DNA of 9,463 bases from RGIG8775 sp045537235 (lineage in GTDB: Bacteria; Bacillota; Clostridia; Oscillospirales; CAG-272): the NCBI GenBank assembly GCA_045537235.1, contig JAZSPB010000055.1, positions 1 to 9,463 of the forward strand, in the 5' to 3' direction. A model generated the notes under the pieces. The model was not told where the DNA came from and made no database searches. It saw nothing but the letters and a program-made list of their open reading frames with translations. This document shows, piece after piece, positions 1-5,775 of the stretch (its first letter is position 1; every line of letters starts with the position of its first letter). The position numbers and the translations under genes are program-made.

Positions 1-30
1 CCACAGAACGACATGGCTACGATCCGACTT
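1..30 (-). other. Sequencing-adapter remnant at left contig end
   Basis: Bases 2-30 are the exact reverse complement of bases 9435-9463. Read on the minus strand they begin AAGTCGGATCGTAGCCATGT, which I recognise as the start of the MGI/BGI DNBSEQ read-2 adapter. The adapter joins the genomic sequence in the middle of a palindromic repeat. It is a library artefact and should be trimmed, not read as a terminal inverted repeat. The adapter match is from memory; the identity of the two ends is seen directly. Confidence 0.93.
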
Positions 31-140
31 TACTGTACCCCATGGGGTACCGCTATGTTCGCTCAAACTATAAAACGGGCGCATTAGAAAAGTTTTTGCG
101 GAGCTTTTTTCAAAAAGCGACCTCCCTCGCCCGCAGGCGC
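31..140. repeat. Palindromic 3'-end repeat, copy A (truncated)
   Basis: This is the apex and right half of the element that is complete at 5563-5775. It aligns in the same orientation: the apex with the 16-base palindrome GTACCCCATGGGGTAC, then GCTATGTTCGC, a diverged stretch, then the conserved block AGTTTTTGCGGAGCTTTTTT and the edge GCCCGCAGGCGC. The left arm is missing because the contig stops in adapter sequence at the apex. The outer edge lies 8 bases from the hydrolase stop codon, so the hydrolase transcript runs straight into it. The part around 76-90 (GGGCGCATTAGAAAAG) differs clearly from the other two copies, so it is an older or different subfamily member. Confidence 0.8.
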
Positions 141-148
141 CGTTCCCA

Positions 149-1108
149 CTACCCAAGCACCCGTTCAAAAAACTCGCTCAATTTGGCGGAGACGGTGGGG
201 GTATCTACGAGGTAGCTGAGACCGTGACCGGCACCGGGGATCTCTATGACCTCATGAGGAGAGGCGCAGGCGGCGGCACTTCGACGGGTATGTTCGGGGG
301 GGACAAAGGTGTCGCTCAGTCCATGCAGGAAAAGCACGGGGACTTTGGCTTTTTTTAGTGCTTGCTCGGTTGTGCAGGCGCGGAAGGGGAAGTCCGCGAC
401 GATGCGCGAGAACAGATTTGTAGTGTAGAGTAAGGGGAACTTGGGCAGGTGGTAGGTACGGCGGAGGACATGGGCAAATTCGTCCCACGCGCTGACAAAG
501 CCACAGTCTGCGGTGGCTCCCACTACATTGGAGGGCAAAGAATCTTCACCGAGTGCCATCAATACCGTGGAGCAACCCATGGATATACCGCTGAGGATGA
601 CCTTTCGGTCGGAACCGTAGCGGTCGTTTATAAATTTTACCCAGTCGATCAAGTCAAACCGTTCTTTTACACCGAAACAAATATATTTTCCTTCACTGGG
701 ACCGTGGGATCGCTGATGGATGGCCAAAATATCCAAGCCGCTCTCGCGGTAGCTTTGCCATGAGGCACTGAAGTCGACCTCGGGGTGACTGCGCCAGCCG
801 TGGACGAGGATGATGGTTCCGCGCACCTTTTCTCGATCCGGTTGCTCAATGAGATATCCGTGCAATCGCAGACCGTCATGTGAGGTGATATAGACATCCT
901 GCTTGTCGGCTGCCAAAAAGCTTTGATTTCCGTCGGCTATAAAGGCGAATTGATCGGCGGGGGTGGTTTTTTTCATGCGGGCGAGCATGGCTTCCGCTGT
1001 GTGTCGCTCATTGCGGCGGATGGCGAATGAGAAGAAGAAAAGCGTGAGGGCAAATGTCAGGAGCAACAGTACTCCCGCAACAATGATAAGTATGATCCAC
1101 CAATCCAT
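149..1108 (-). CDS. Membrane-anchored alpha/beta hydrolase
   Basis: The 319-residue protein is a serine hydrolase of the alpha/beta fold, of the kind often annotated as alpha/beta hydrolase or BAAT/acyl-CoA thioester-like esterase. Residues 4-30 form one hydrophobic N-terminal segment followed by RRNER, so the enzyme is probably anchored in the membrane. Visible motifs are the oxyanion-loop VHGWRSHP (102-109), the nucleophile elbow G-I-S-M-G with Ser176, the acid region LHGLSDTFVPP with Asp266, and the catalytic His295 in GAGHG. The spacing is normal for the family and the protein looks complete. The ATG is preceded by an AGGAAAGGAAG ribosome binding site. It lies downstream of rpsR on the same strand, but a terminator at 1143-1174 separates them, so it probably has its own weak promoter or uses read-through; I could not place a convincing promoter. 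The substrate cannot be told from sequence. Confidence 0.9.
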   Translation of the reverse strand: MDWWIILIIVAGVLLLLTFALTLFFFSFAIRRNERHTAEAMLARMKKTTPADQFAFIADGNQSFLAADKQDVYITSHDGLRLHGYLIEQPDREKVRGTIILVHGWRSHPEVDFSASWQSYRESGLDILAIHQRSHGPSEGKYICFGVKERFDLIDWVKFINDRYGSDRKVILSGISMGCSTVLMALGEDSLPSNVVGATADCGFVSAWDEFAHVLRRTYHLPKFPLLYTTNLFSRIVADFPFRACTTEQALKKAKVPVLFLHGLSDTFVPPEHTRRSAAACASPHEVIEIPGAGHGLSYLVDTPTVSAKLSEFFERVLG

Positions 1109-1142
1109 GGGAAAACACTTCCTTTCCTAAAAGTATGGAATG

Positions 1143-1174
1143 AAAAAAGCCTCAAACGTAACGAATGAGGCTTT
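1143..1174 (-). terminator. Rho-independent terminator of the rpsF-ssb-rpsR operon
   Basis: On the minus strand, AAAGCCTCA and TGAGGCTTT form a 9-bp stem with an 11-base loop. The stem runs into a T tract (six Ts in a row including stem bases). It starts 8 bases after the rpsR stop codon, the expected place for the end of this operon, and lies just before the hydrolase ribosome binding site. Confidence 0.85.
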
Positions 1175-1181
1175 CCATCAA

Positions 1182-1436
1182 TTAGTCGCAGATATAGGGC
1201 AGAAGAGCGACCTGACGTGCGCGCTTGATAGCGGTGTTGATATCACGCTGATGCTTTGCGCAAGCGCCGGAAATTCTTCTGGGAAGGATCTTGCCGCGCT
1301 CGCTGATGAACTTGCGAAGCTTTGCGGTGTCCTTGTAGTCGATATAATCAACCTTGTCAGCACAGAAGATGCAGATCTTCTTTCTCTTGCGCATGGTGCG
1401 CGCGGGACGTGCTGCTACATTTTCGTTTCTATCCAT
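1182..1436 (-). CDS. rpsR: 30S ribosomal protein S18
   Basis: The 84-residue basic protein binds 16S rRNA together with S6 in the platform of the small subunit. The S18 signature is clear: RKRKKICIFCADKVDYIDYKD near residues 16-36, then LRKFISERGKILPRRISGACAKHQR, ending in the IKRARQVALLPY block. Length fits the family. Two of its cysteines (residues 23 and 26, in CIFC) resemble the CxxC present in the zinc-type form of S18. The ATG has an AGGAGG site 9 bases upstream. It is the third gene of the operon, 59 bases after ssb, and is followed by a terminator. The order rpsF-ssb-rpsR is standard in Firmicutes. Confidence 0.98.
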   Translation of the reverse strand: MDRNENVAARPARTMRKRKKICIFCADKVDYIDYKDTAKLRKFISERGKILPRRISGACAKHQRDINTAIKRARQVALLPYICD

Positions 1437-1495
1437 CTTATGAAACCTCCTCTTGAATTTGTTTAGCGTTGATCGGGATACTTCGCTTCTTCCGC

Positions 1496-1960
1496 TTAGA
1501 AGGGAAGGAAGTTATCCTCGGTGTTGACATCCTCGAATTTGCCGGCATCACCGGAACCGGTCGAGAAGGAAGGAGCGCCGTATGCATCGGGGGTATATCC
1601 ACCTGCATTGCTCTCTGCCTTGGTGTCAACGAACATGGCTTCATCAACGACAACTTCTGTCGCATAACGCTTCTGACCCTGCTGATCCAGCCAGTTTCTG
1701 GTCTGAATCGAACCGGTTATGCAAAGGCAAGAACCCTTGCGGAAGTATCTGGAGATAAACTCTGCGGTCTGGCGCCATGCAACACAGTTGATGAAATCTG
1801 CCTGCGGCTGTGCGGGCTGACCTTCTACACTTTTCTGGAAACGTCTGTTGACGGCCAGCGTGAAGGAGAGAACAGCGAAACCGCTCTGCGTCTGCTTAAG
1901 CTCGGGGTCGGCGGTAAGTCTGCCCGCGAGGACCACCTTGTTGAGATTCAGATTTGCCAT
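1496..1960 (-). CDS. ssb: Single-stranded DNA-binding protein
   Basis: This 154-residue protein coats single-stranded DNA in replication, repair and recombination. Residues 1 to about 110 form the OB fold, with the typical start LNKVVLAGRLTADPEL, the FTLAVNR strand, and the INCVAWRQTAEFISRYFRKG and TRNWLDQQGQKRYATEVVVDE segments. A flexible Gly/Ser/Asp-rich linker (about 114-142) leads to the acidic tip EDNFLPF, which recruits partner proteins in this family. Length is normal for a Firmicute housekeeping SSB. The ATG follows a GAGGAGG site and lies 16 bases after the rpsF stop, so the genes are co-transcribed. Confidence 0.98.
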   Translation of the reverse strand: MANLNLNKVVLAGRLTADPELKQTQSGFAVLSFTLAVNRRFQKSVEGQPAQPQADFINCVAWRQTAEFISRYFRKGSCLCITGSIQTRNWLDQQGQKRYATEVVVDEAMFVDTKAESNAGGYTPDAYGAPSFSTGSGDAGKFEDVNTEDNFLPF

Positions 1961-1976
1961 TGTCAGCCTCCTCGGA

Positions 1977-2366
1977 TTACTCTGCGTCAGCGGGTGCAGC
2001 TTCTGCTACAGGCTCTTCGGCAGATACTTCTTCGGCAACGGGCTCAGCCACGGCGGGCTTTGCTACAGCTTCGTGCTCAAGTCTGATAACGATGCTGCGC
2101 ATGACGGTCTCGTCGATGTTGAAGAGACGCTCAAGCTCGCTGGGGAAAGAAGCCTCGGCCTTGAAAGTGACGACCGTGTAGTAACCCTCGTTCATGTCAT
2201 TGATGGGGTATGCAAGACGACGCTTGCCCCAGTCGGCGATATCAACGATCTCACCGTTGTCGGCCATCAATGTCGTGAACTTGTTCACGGTAGCCTTTGC
2301 TGCTTCTTCGCCGTTCGTAAGATCAACGATAAACAGGCTTTCATAAGAGTTGAGTACCTTTTCCAT
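1977..2366 (-). CDS. rpsF: 30S ribosomal protein S6
   Basis: The 129-residue protein is S6, partner of S18 on the 16S rRNA platform. The core occupies about residues 1-100, with YESLFIVDL, the WGKRRLAYPINDMNEGYYTVVTF block, and the FNIDETVMRSIVIR segment that are typical of the family. The last ~27 residues form an Ala/Glu/Pro/Val-rich acidic tail beyond the core; such low-complexity C-terminal extensions are common in S6. The ATG follows a GGGAGGTG ribosome binding site. It is the first gene of the operon and lies about 79 bases behind the predicted transcription start of a consensus promoter. Confidence 0.98.
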   Translation of the reverse strand: MEKVLNSYESLFIVDLTNGEEAAKATVNKFTTLMADNGEIVDIADWGKRRLAYPINDMNEGYYTVVTFKAEASFPSELERLFNIDETVMRSIVIRLEHEAVAKPAVAEPVAEEVSAEEPVAEAAPADAE

Positions 2367-2445
2367 ATTTTACACCTCCCTATGGACTTTCGACTGTGCT
2401 GTCTGAAAATTTGCACAGTAGAGAGACGGGCAAATGCCCGTTCAT
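2367..2445 (-). promoter_or_regulatory. Structured 5' leader of rpsF mRNA
   Basis: The predicted leader of about 79 nt holds two hairpins. The first (2426-2441) has stem ACGGGC/GCCCGT with a 4-base loop. The second (2393-2419) has stem ACTGTGC/GCACAGT with a 13-base loop. It ends in the GGGAGGTG ribosome binding site of rpsF. In many bacteria the S6:S18 complex represses its own mRNA by binding a leader structure. This leader is in the right place for that role, but I cannot identify the published CCG-containing bulge with confidence, so the function is inferred. Confidence 0.5.
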
Positions 2446-2451
2446 TTCGAT

Positions 2452-2480
2452 ATTATAACACACAAGAAATGGTTTGTCAA
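2452..2480 (-). promoter_or_regulatory. Sigma-A promoter of rpsF-ssb-rpsR
   Basis: On the minus strand this is a perfect consensus promoter: -35 TTGACA (2475-2480), a 17-base spacer and -10 TATAAT (2452-2457) preceded by TGT, an extended -10. Such strength suits a ribosomal protein operon. It begins 30 bases beyond the araC stop codon. Confidence 0.93.
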
Positions 2481-2510
2481 CAGTTTTTTGACTTTTTTTA
2501 TTATTTTTTC

Positions 2511-3317
2511 TTACAGCGGATGATTCAAAAATTCACGGCGATAGGCGGCCGGTGTGGTGCCCGTAATTTCCCGAAAGACCCGATAAAAGTAAGGGGCGGA
2601 GGAAAAACCGCTTTGCTCGGCAATGTCGGACAAAGAGTATGTGCCATCCGCCATAAGCGCTTTGGCACGGTCAACTCTGGCTCTCATAATATATCGCGCG
2701 GGGGAGATGCCGAAGTTGCGAGCAAACAAGCGGCGAAAATGCACCTCACTCATGTCGGCAGCGGCGGAAAGCTCGGCAACCGAAAGGTCGGGGCGGTGGC
2801 ACTCCGCATGGATGGTTTCGGCGGCGCGCACTGCGGTGGCTTTGGCTTTTCCGCTGATGTAGCTTGCTTCGGTGCTTTCAATGGCCATGGCAAGAACACG
2901 GTAAAAAAGGGAAAGACCTTCGGCCGCAGCGCGGGGTGCATGAAAATCGGGGTGAGCGCACAAACGCGAAAAAAGTTGCTTGGCTCCCTCTTTGTCGCGA
3001 GGATGGTATACGGCGCTTTGATATGGATCGGACGACACAAATCGAAAATTGACAACGAAAAATTCATATCGGTCACAATCTACGTCCATGGAATAACGAG
3101 CATCGTTGGCCAAATACAGAATGTCATTTTTTTCAACCGTGAACCGCCGACCGTCAAGAAAGGTATATCGGCAATGTCCCTCGAGAATGAAGATCAGCCC
3201 GTCACCGTCGCGTCCTTGGGGGCGCATGGGGATGGTGCGGCGGGGCAGAAAGCCGCGATGGGTATGAAGTCCTTGAGAGAGAAGGGGTTCGGATATTGCA
3301 ATTCCTTTCGGAGTCAA
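2511..3317 (-). CDS. AraC-family transcriptional regulator
   Basis: The 268-residue protein has an N-terminal cupin-like sensing domain (about residues 1-140; note LIFILEGHCRYTFLDGRRFTVEKNDILYL) and a C-terminal AraC DNA-binding domain (about 165-265). The two helix-turn-helix units are visible: LSVAELSAAADMSEVHFRRLF (178-198) and the signature YSLSDIAEQSGFSSAPYFYRVFRE (227-250). Members with this layout usually bind a small molecule, often a sugar, and activate a neighbouring catabolic gene. The start codon is TTG, chosen because a strong GGAGGTGA site lies 5 bases before it. The gene is divergent from the glycyl radical enzyme and very probably controls it. The ligand is unknown. No clear terminator follows; the 30 bases to the rpsF promoter are T-rich on the plus strand. 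Confidence 0.93.
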   Translation of the reverse strand: MTPKGIAISEPLLSQGLHTHRGFLPRRTIPMRPQGRDGDGLIFILEGHCRYTFLDGRRFTVEKNDILYLANDARYSMDVDCDRYEFFVVNFRFVSSDPYQSAVYHPRDKEGAKQLFSRLCAHPDFHAPRAAAEGLSLFYRVLAMAIESTEASYISGKAKATAVRAAETIHAECHRPDLSVAELSAAADMSEVHFRRLFARNFGISPARYIMRARVDRAKALMADGTYSLSDIAEQSGFSSAPYFYRVFREITGTTPAAYRREFLNHPL

Positions 3318-3340
3318 AAAATCACCTCCAGTGCAACTTC

Positions 3341-3369
3341 ATTATAGCAAAAAAACGCGGAATTTGCAA
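3341..3369 (-). promoter_or_regulatory. Promoter of the AraC-family gene
   Basis: On the minus strand, -35 TTGCAA (3364-3369) and -10 TATAAT (3341-3346) are separated by 17 bases. The start would lie around 3334, giving a very short leader whose first bases carry the GGAGGTGA ribosome binding site. One of the two direct repeats of this region sits inside the spacer, which suggests self-repression. Confidence 0.75.
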
Positions 3370-3389
3370 TATCGGTGCAAAAAAACAGG
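3347..3389. promoter_or_regulatory. Candidate AraC operator: two direct repeats 30 bp apart
   Basis: GCAAAAAAAC occurs at 3347-3356 and again at 3377-3386, exactly 30 bp apart (about three helical turns), with similar following bases (GCGG and AGG). The first copy lies in the spacer of the araC promoter. The second is about 30 bp upstream of the -35 box of the glycyl radical enzyme promoter. Direct repeats at helical spacing are the usual form of AraC-family sites. The A tract makes chance similarity possible, so this is a proposal. Confidence 0.35.
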
Positions 3390-3420
3390 TTCGAAAAGTA
3401 TATTTTTTTCTCTTTGTCTA

Positions 3421-3449
3421 TTTACACGCACTGTCGGATGTGGTATGCT
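3421..3449 (+). promoter_or_regulatory. Promoter of the glycyl radical enzyme gene
   Basis: The -35 TTTACA (3421-3426) and -10 TATGCT (3444-3449) are separated by 17 bases, with TGG before the -10 (extended -10). Both boxes deviate from consensus, as expected for a promoter that needs an activator. The predicted start near 3456 lies upstream of the AAAGGAGAT ribosome binding site and leaves a 26-base leader. Confidence 0.75.
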
Positions 3450-3481
3450 GTGGAAAAGAATACCGAAAAAGGAGATATGTT

Positions 3482-5569
3482 ATGGCTTTTGATTGGGATG
3501 GGTTCCGTAAAGAGATCTTTGCTTGGGATAAAGCGCATTCCGACATGGATGTGATGACCCGCGACAGTATGATCATTGAAAGAATATTGAGTGAACGGCC
3601 GATCGTGCCTTGCCCCGAGGAGCGGTTCTTCTATGATCCCGAGGGATGGCAGGTGACATGGCAGCTTGTGGACGAGCGGTTGCGCGCCCGAGTACCCGAC
3701 TTGAAGCATCTTGTCGGTGATGTGTTGGCGGAGGGTGCCAAGCGGCGCGGCTACTCCGGAGATCCCGACATCGGTCACACGGCTCCCGATTTTGAAAATG
3801 TATTTCGCTTGGGTCTTCCGGGACTTTTAAAACGGCTGGAAACGTATGCCGAACGCGCGGAAACAGAGGAGCAGCACCGCTATTATGAAGCGGGCATTCG
3901 CACTTGGCGCGCGATCATCTCCTATGTCAAACGTGCGGCGGAAGAAACGGGAAATGAGGAGCAAGCGGCGGCATTGCGTGCTCTTGCTCACAGAACGCCC
4001 GAAACACTCTATGAGGCTATACAGCTTACCATCCTATATTATATGTTCCAGCATCGGTTTGACTGCTCGCGCGTTCGCACGCTTGGCAGACTGGATCATC
4101 TCTACGAGCCATTCCGCGCGGCAGATGTGGCCTCGGGGCGATTGGACGATGAGCGTGTGAGAAAGATGATCGGACAGATGCTGTGCCAAGTCGACAGTTG
4201 GAAGGTCACCGCCAATATGCCTTTTGCCGTGGGAGGAACCGGCGAGGACGGTCGCTCGGCAGCCAATGCCATGTCTGCGATTTTGATTGAAGTCTACTCG
4301 CAATTGGCTCTTCCTCATGTGAAGCTTCATTTTCTCTATACCGAGGATATGCCGTCGAGTCTTGTGAGAACGGCGTTGGATGCGGTTCGCAAGGGTGCCA
4401 ACAGCATTTGCTTTTTGAGTGACCGCACGGTTACGGAATCGCTTTTGCGCCGAGGAGAGGATGCTGACGATGCTCGGAATTACGCGGTGGTGGGGTGCTA
4501 TGAATGCGGCGGTCGCGGTGAGCTTACCTGTTCCTGCAATGCTCGCGTGAATATTCCCAAGGCCATCGAGATGGTATTCGGAAACGGACGGGATATGACG
4601 ACCGACACACCGATGGGTTTGGTGCGGACGGCGGTGCCCGAGACCTATGAGGATTTTTTGGCGGCATTCTATGAGCAGTTGGAGCATTTCTGTCAAGCGG
4701 CCTTCAAGATCACCGATGAGTATGAAAAGCTGTACCGATATACCCACTCGGCTCCCGTTTTTTCCGCTACGTACGATGCTTGTGTGGAGCAAGGTAAAGA
4801 TATTTACTGCCAAAGCGGTGCAAAATATACCAACTCATCTTTGAACGCTCTCGGCATTGCCACAGCAGTCGATTCGATCTATGCGGTAAAGAAACTGGTG
4901 TACGAGGATCATGAGCTTACTTTCGCGGAATTCGGTGACATATTGAAGCGCGATTGGGAGGGTCACGAGGCGCTCCGTCTGCGTATACGAAACCGTTTCC
5001 CCAAATACGGCATGGGGGTTTCGGAGATCGATGATATCGCGGTACAGATCGTGGAAAAGCTGGCGACCTTTGTCAACGGTCATCCCAATGTTAAGGGCGG
5101 CTCCTACCGATTGGGCACCTTTTCCATCGACTGGCGACATATGTTCGGTCAAAAGACCTCGGCGACACCGGACGGACGCAAAAACGGGGAGTCACTTTCC
5201 CAAAATTCTTCTGCATCCTTCGGTGCTGATCGCGAGGGAGTGACGGCACATATTCTCTCTGTCACCAAGCAGGATCATACGCTCACGCCCAACGGTTCGG
5301 TCTTGGATCTTGATTTCCACAGCTCCGCCGTGCAGGGCGAAGAAGGACTCACTGCCATGGAATCTACCCTCAAGACTTTTGTTGATCGCGGTGGCTTTGC
5401 TGTCCATTATAATGTTTTGGACGCTTCGGTGCTTCGCCGCGCTATTGAATGCCCCGAGGACTATCCTAACTTACAGGTTCGTCTCTGCGGCTGGAATGTG
5501 CTCTTCTCAAGCCTTACCCGTAAAGAGCAAGAGGAATTTGTTGCTCGCGCGGAAAGCAAGTCTGTGTGA
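3482..5569 (+). CDS. Glycyl radical enzyme (PFL-like family), substrate unknown
   Basis: The 695-residue protein belongs to the pyruvate formate-lyase/glycerol dehydratase superfamily, cytoplasmic enzymes that use a protein glycyl radical. The C-terminal radical motif is VRLCGWN (666-672) with Gly670. The thiyl-radical cysteine is in VVGCYE, with Cys339 and Glu341; Cys-x-Glu is the arrangement of eliminase-type members such as diol or hydroxyproline dehydratases, whereas PFL has Cys-Cys. Other family blocks are ATPDGRKNGE (561-570) and GGFAVHYNVLDASVLRRA (637-654). It is shorter than the usual 750-850 residues. Extra cysteines (342, 350, 352) lie close to the active site. The ATG at 3482 is chosen because AAAGGAG lies just before it and the promoter lies upstream; the frame stays open further upstream through the promoter, which is not coding. 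An activating radical SAM enzyme is required but none is in the window. The stop codon lies within the palindromic repeat. The substrate cannot be assigned. Confidence 0.9.
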   Translation: MAFDWDGFRKEIFAWDKAHSDMDVMTRDSMIIERILSERPIVPCPEERFFYDPEGWQVTWQLVDERLRARVPDLKHLVGDVLAEGAKRRGYSGDPDIGHTAPDFENVFRLGLPGLLKRLETYAERAETEEQHRYYEAGIRTWRAIISYVKRAAEETGNEEQAAALRALAHRTPETLYEAIQLTILYYMFQHRFDCSRVRTLGRLDHLYEPFRAADVASGRLDDERVRKMIGQMLCQVDSWKVTANMPFAVGGTGEDGRSAANAMSAILIEVYSQLALPHVKLHFLYTEDMPSSLVRTALDAVRKGANSICFLSDRTVTESLLRRGEDADDARNYAVVGCYECGGRGELTCSCNARVNIPKAIEMVFGNGRDMTTDTPMGLVRTAVPETYEDFLAAFYEQLEHFCQAAFKITDEYEKLYRYTHSAPVFSATYDACVEQGKDIYCQSGAKYTNSSLNALGIATAVDSIYAVKKLVYEDHELTFAEFGDILKRDWEGHEALRLRIRNRFPKYGMGVSEIDDIAVQIVEKLATFVNGHPNVKGGSYRLGTFSIDWRHMFGQKTSATPDGRKNGESLSQNSSASFGADREGVTAHILSVTKQDHTLTPNGSVLDLDFHSSAVQGEEGLTAMESTLKTFVDRGGFAVHYNVLDASVLRRAIECPEDYPNLQVRLCGWNVLFSSLTRKEQEEFVARAESKSV

Positions 5570-5775
5570 CGCGCCTGCGGGCGGGGAGGTCGCTTTTTGA
5601 AAAAAGCTCCGCAAAAACTTTTGATCCGCGCCCTTACTGATGTTTGAGCGAACATACTGCGCCCCATGGGGTACCGCTATGTTCGCACAAACTCCAAAAA
5701 GGGCGCGGATCAAAAGTTTTTTGCGGAGCTTTTTTTCAAAAAAGCGACCTCCCCCGCCCGCAGGCGCGTCACACA
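5563..5775. repeat. Palindromic 3'-end repeat, copy B (complete)
   Basis: This 213-bp long inverted repeat fills the gap between two convergent genes. Each arm is about 90 bases and nearly identical to the other: TGTGTGACGCGCCTGCGGGC, a G-rich run, a nested mini-hairpin GCTTTTTGAAAAAAGC, CTCCGCAAAAACTTTTGATC, CGCGCCC, then GCGAACATA. The apex contains GCCCCATGGGG. Both stop codons (5567-5569 plus, 5769-5771 minus) lie in the outermost bases. Transcripts from either side would fold into a very long hairpin with U-rich segments, so it can serve as a bidirectional terminator or RNA-stabilising 3' end. It encodes no transposase. An internal, non-autonomous mobile element (MITE-like) is an alternative, but no target-site duplication is visible. 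Confidence 0.9.

Noticed and set aside
1848..3347. A 499-codon open frame on the plus strand
   Set aside because: It lies opposite ssb, rpsF and the AraC gene, which have clear family motifs, ribosome binding sites and promoters. It has no recognisable domain and no ribosome binding site, and is an antisense shadow of GC-biased codons.
3296..3481. An upstream in-frame extension of the glycyl radical enzyme by 62 codons
   Set aside because: It covers both divergent promoters and the AraC start region; the extension is low-complexity, and the ATG at 3482 has a good ribosome binding site.
4034..4813. A 259-codon open frame on the minus strand inside the glycyl radical enzyme
   Set aside because: It is fully antisense to conserved active-site regions of the enzyme, with no recognisable motif or translation signal.
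5563..5775. CRISPR array or tRNA-like structure in the repeat region
   Set aside because: There is one large inverted repeat, not short direct repeats with spacers, and no cloverleaf or acceptor-stem pattern.
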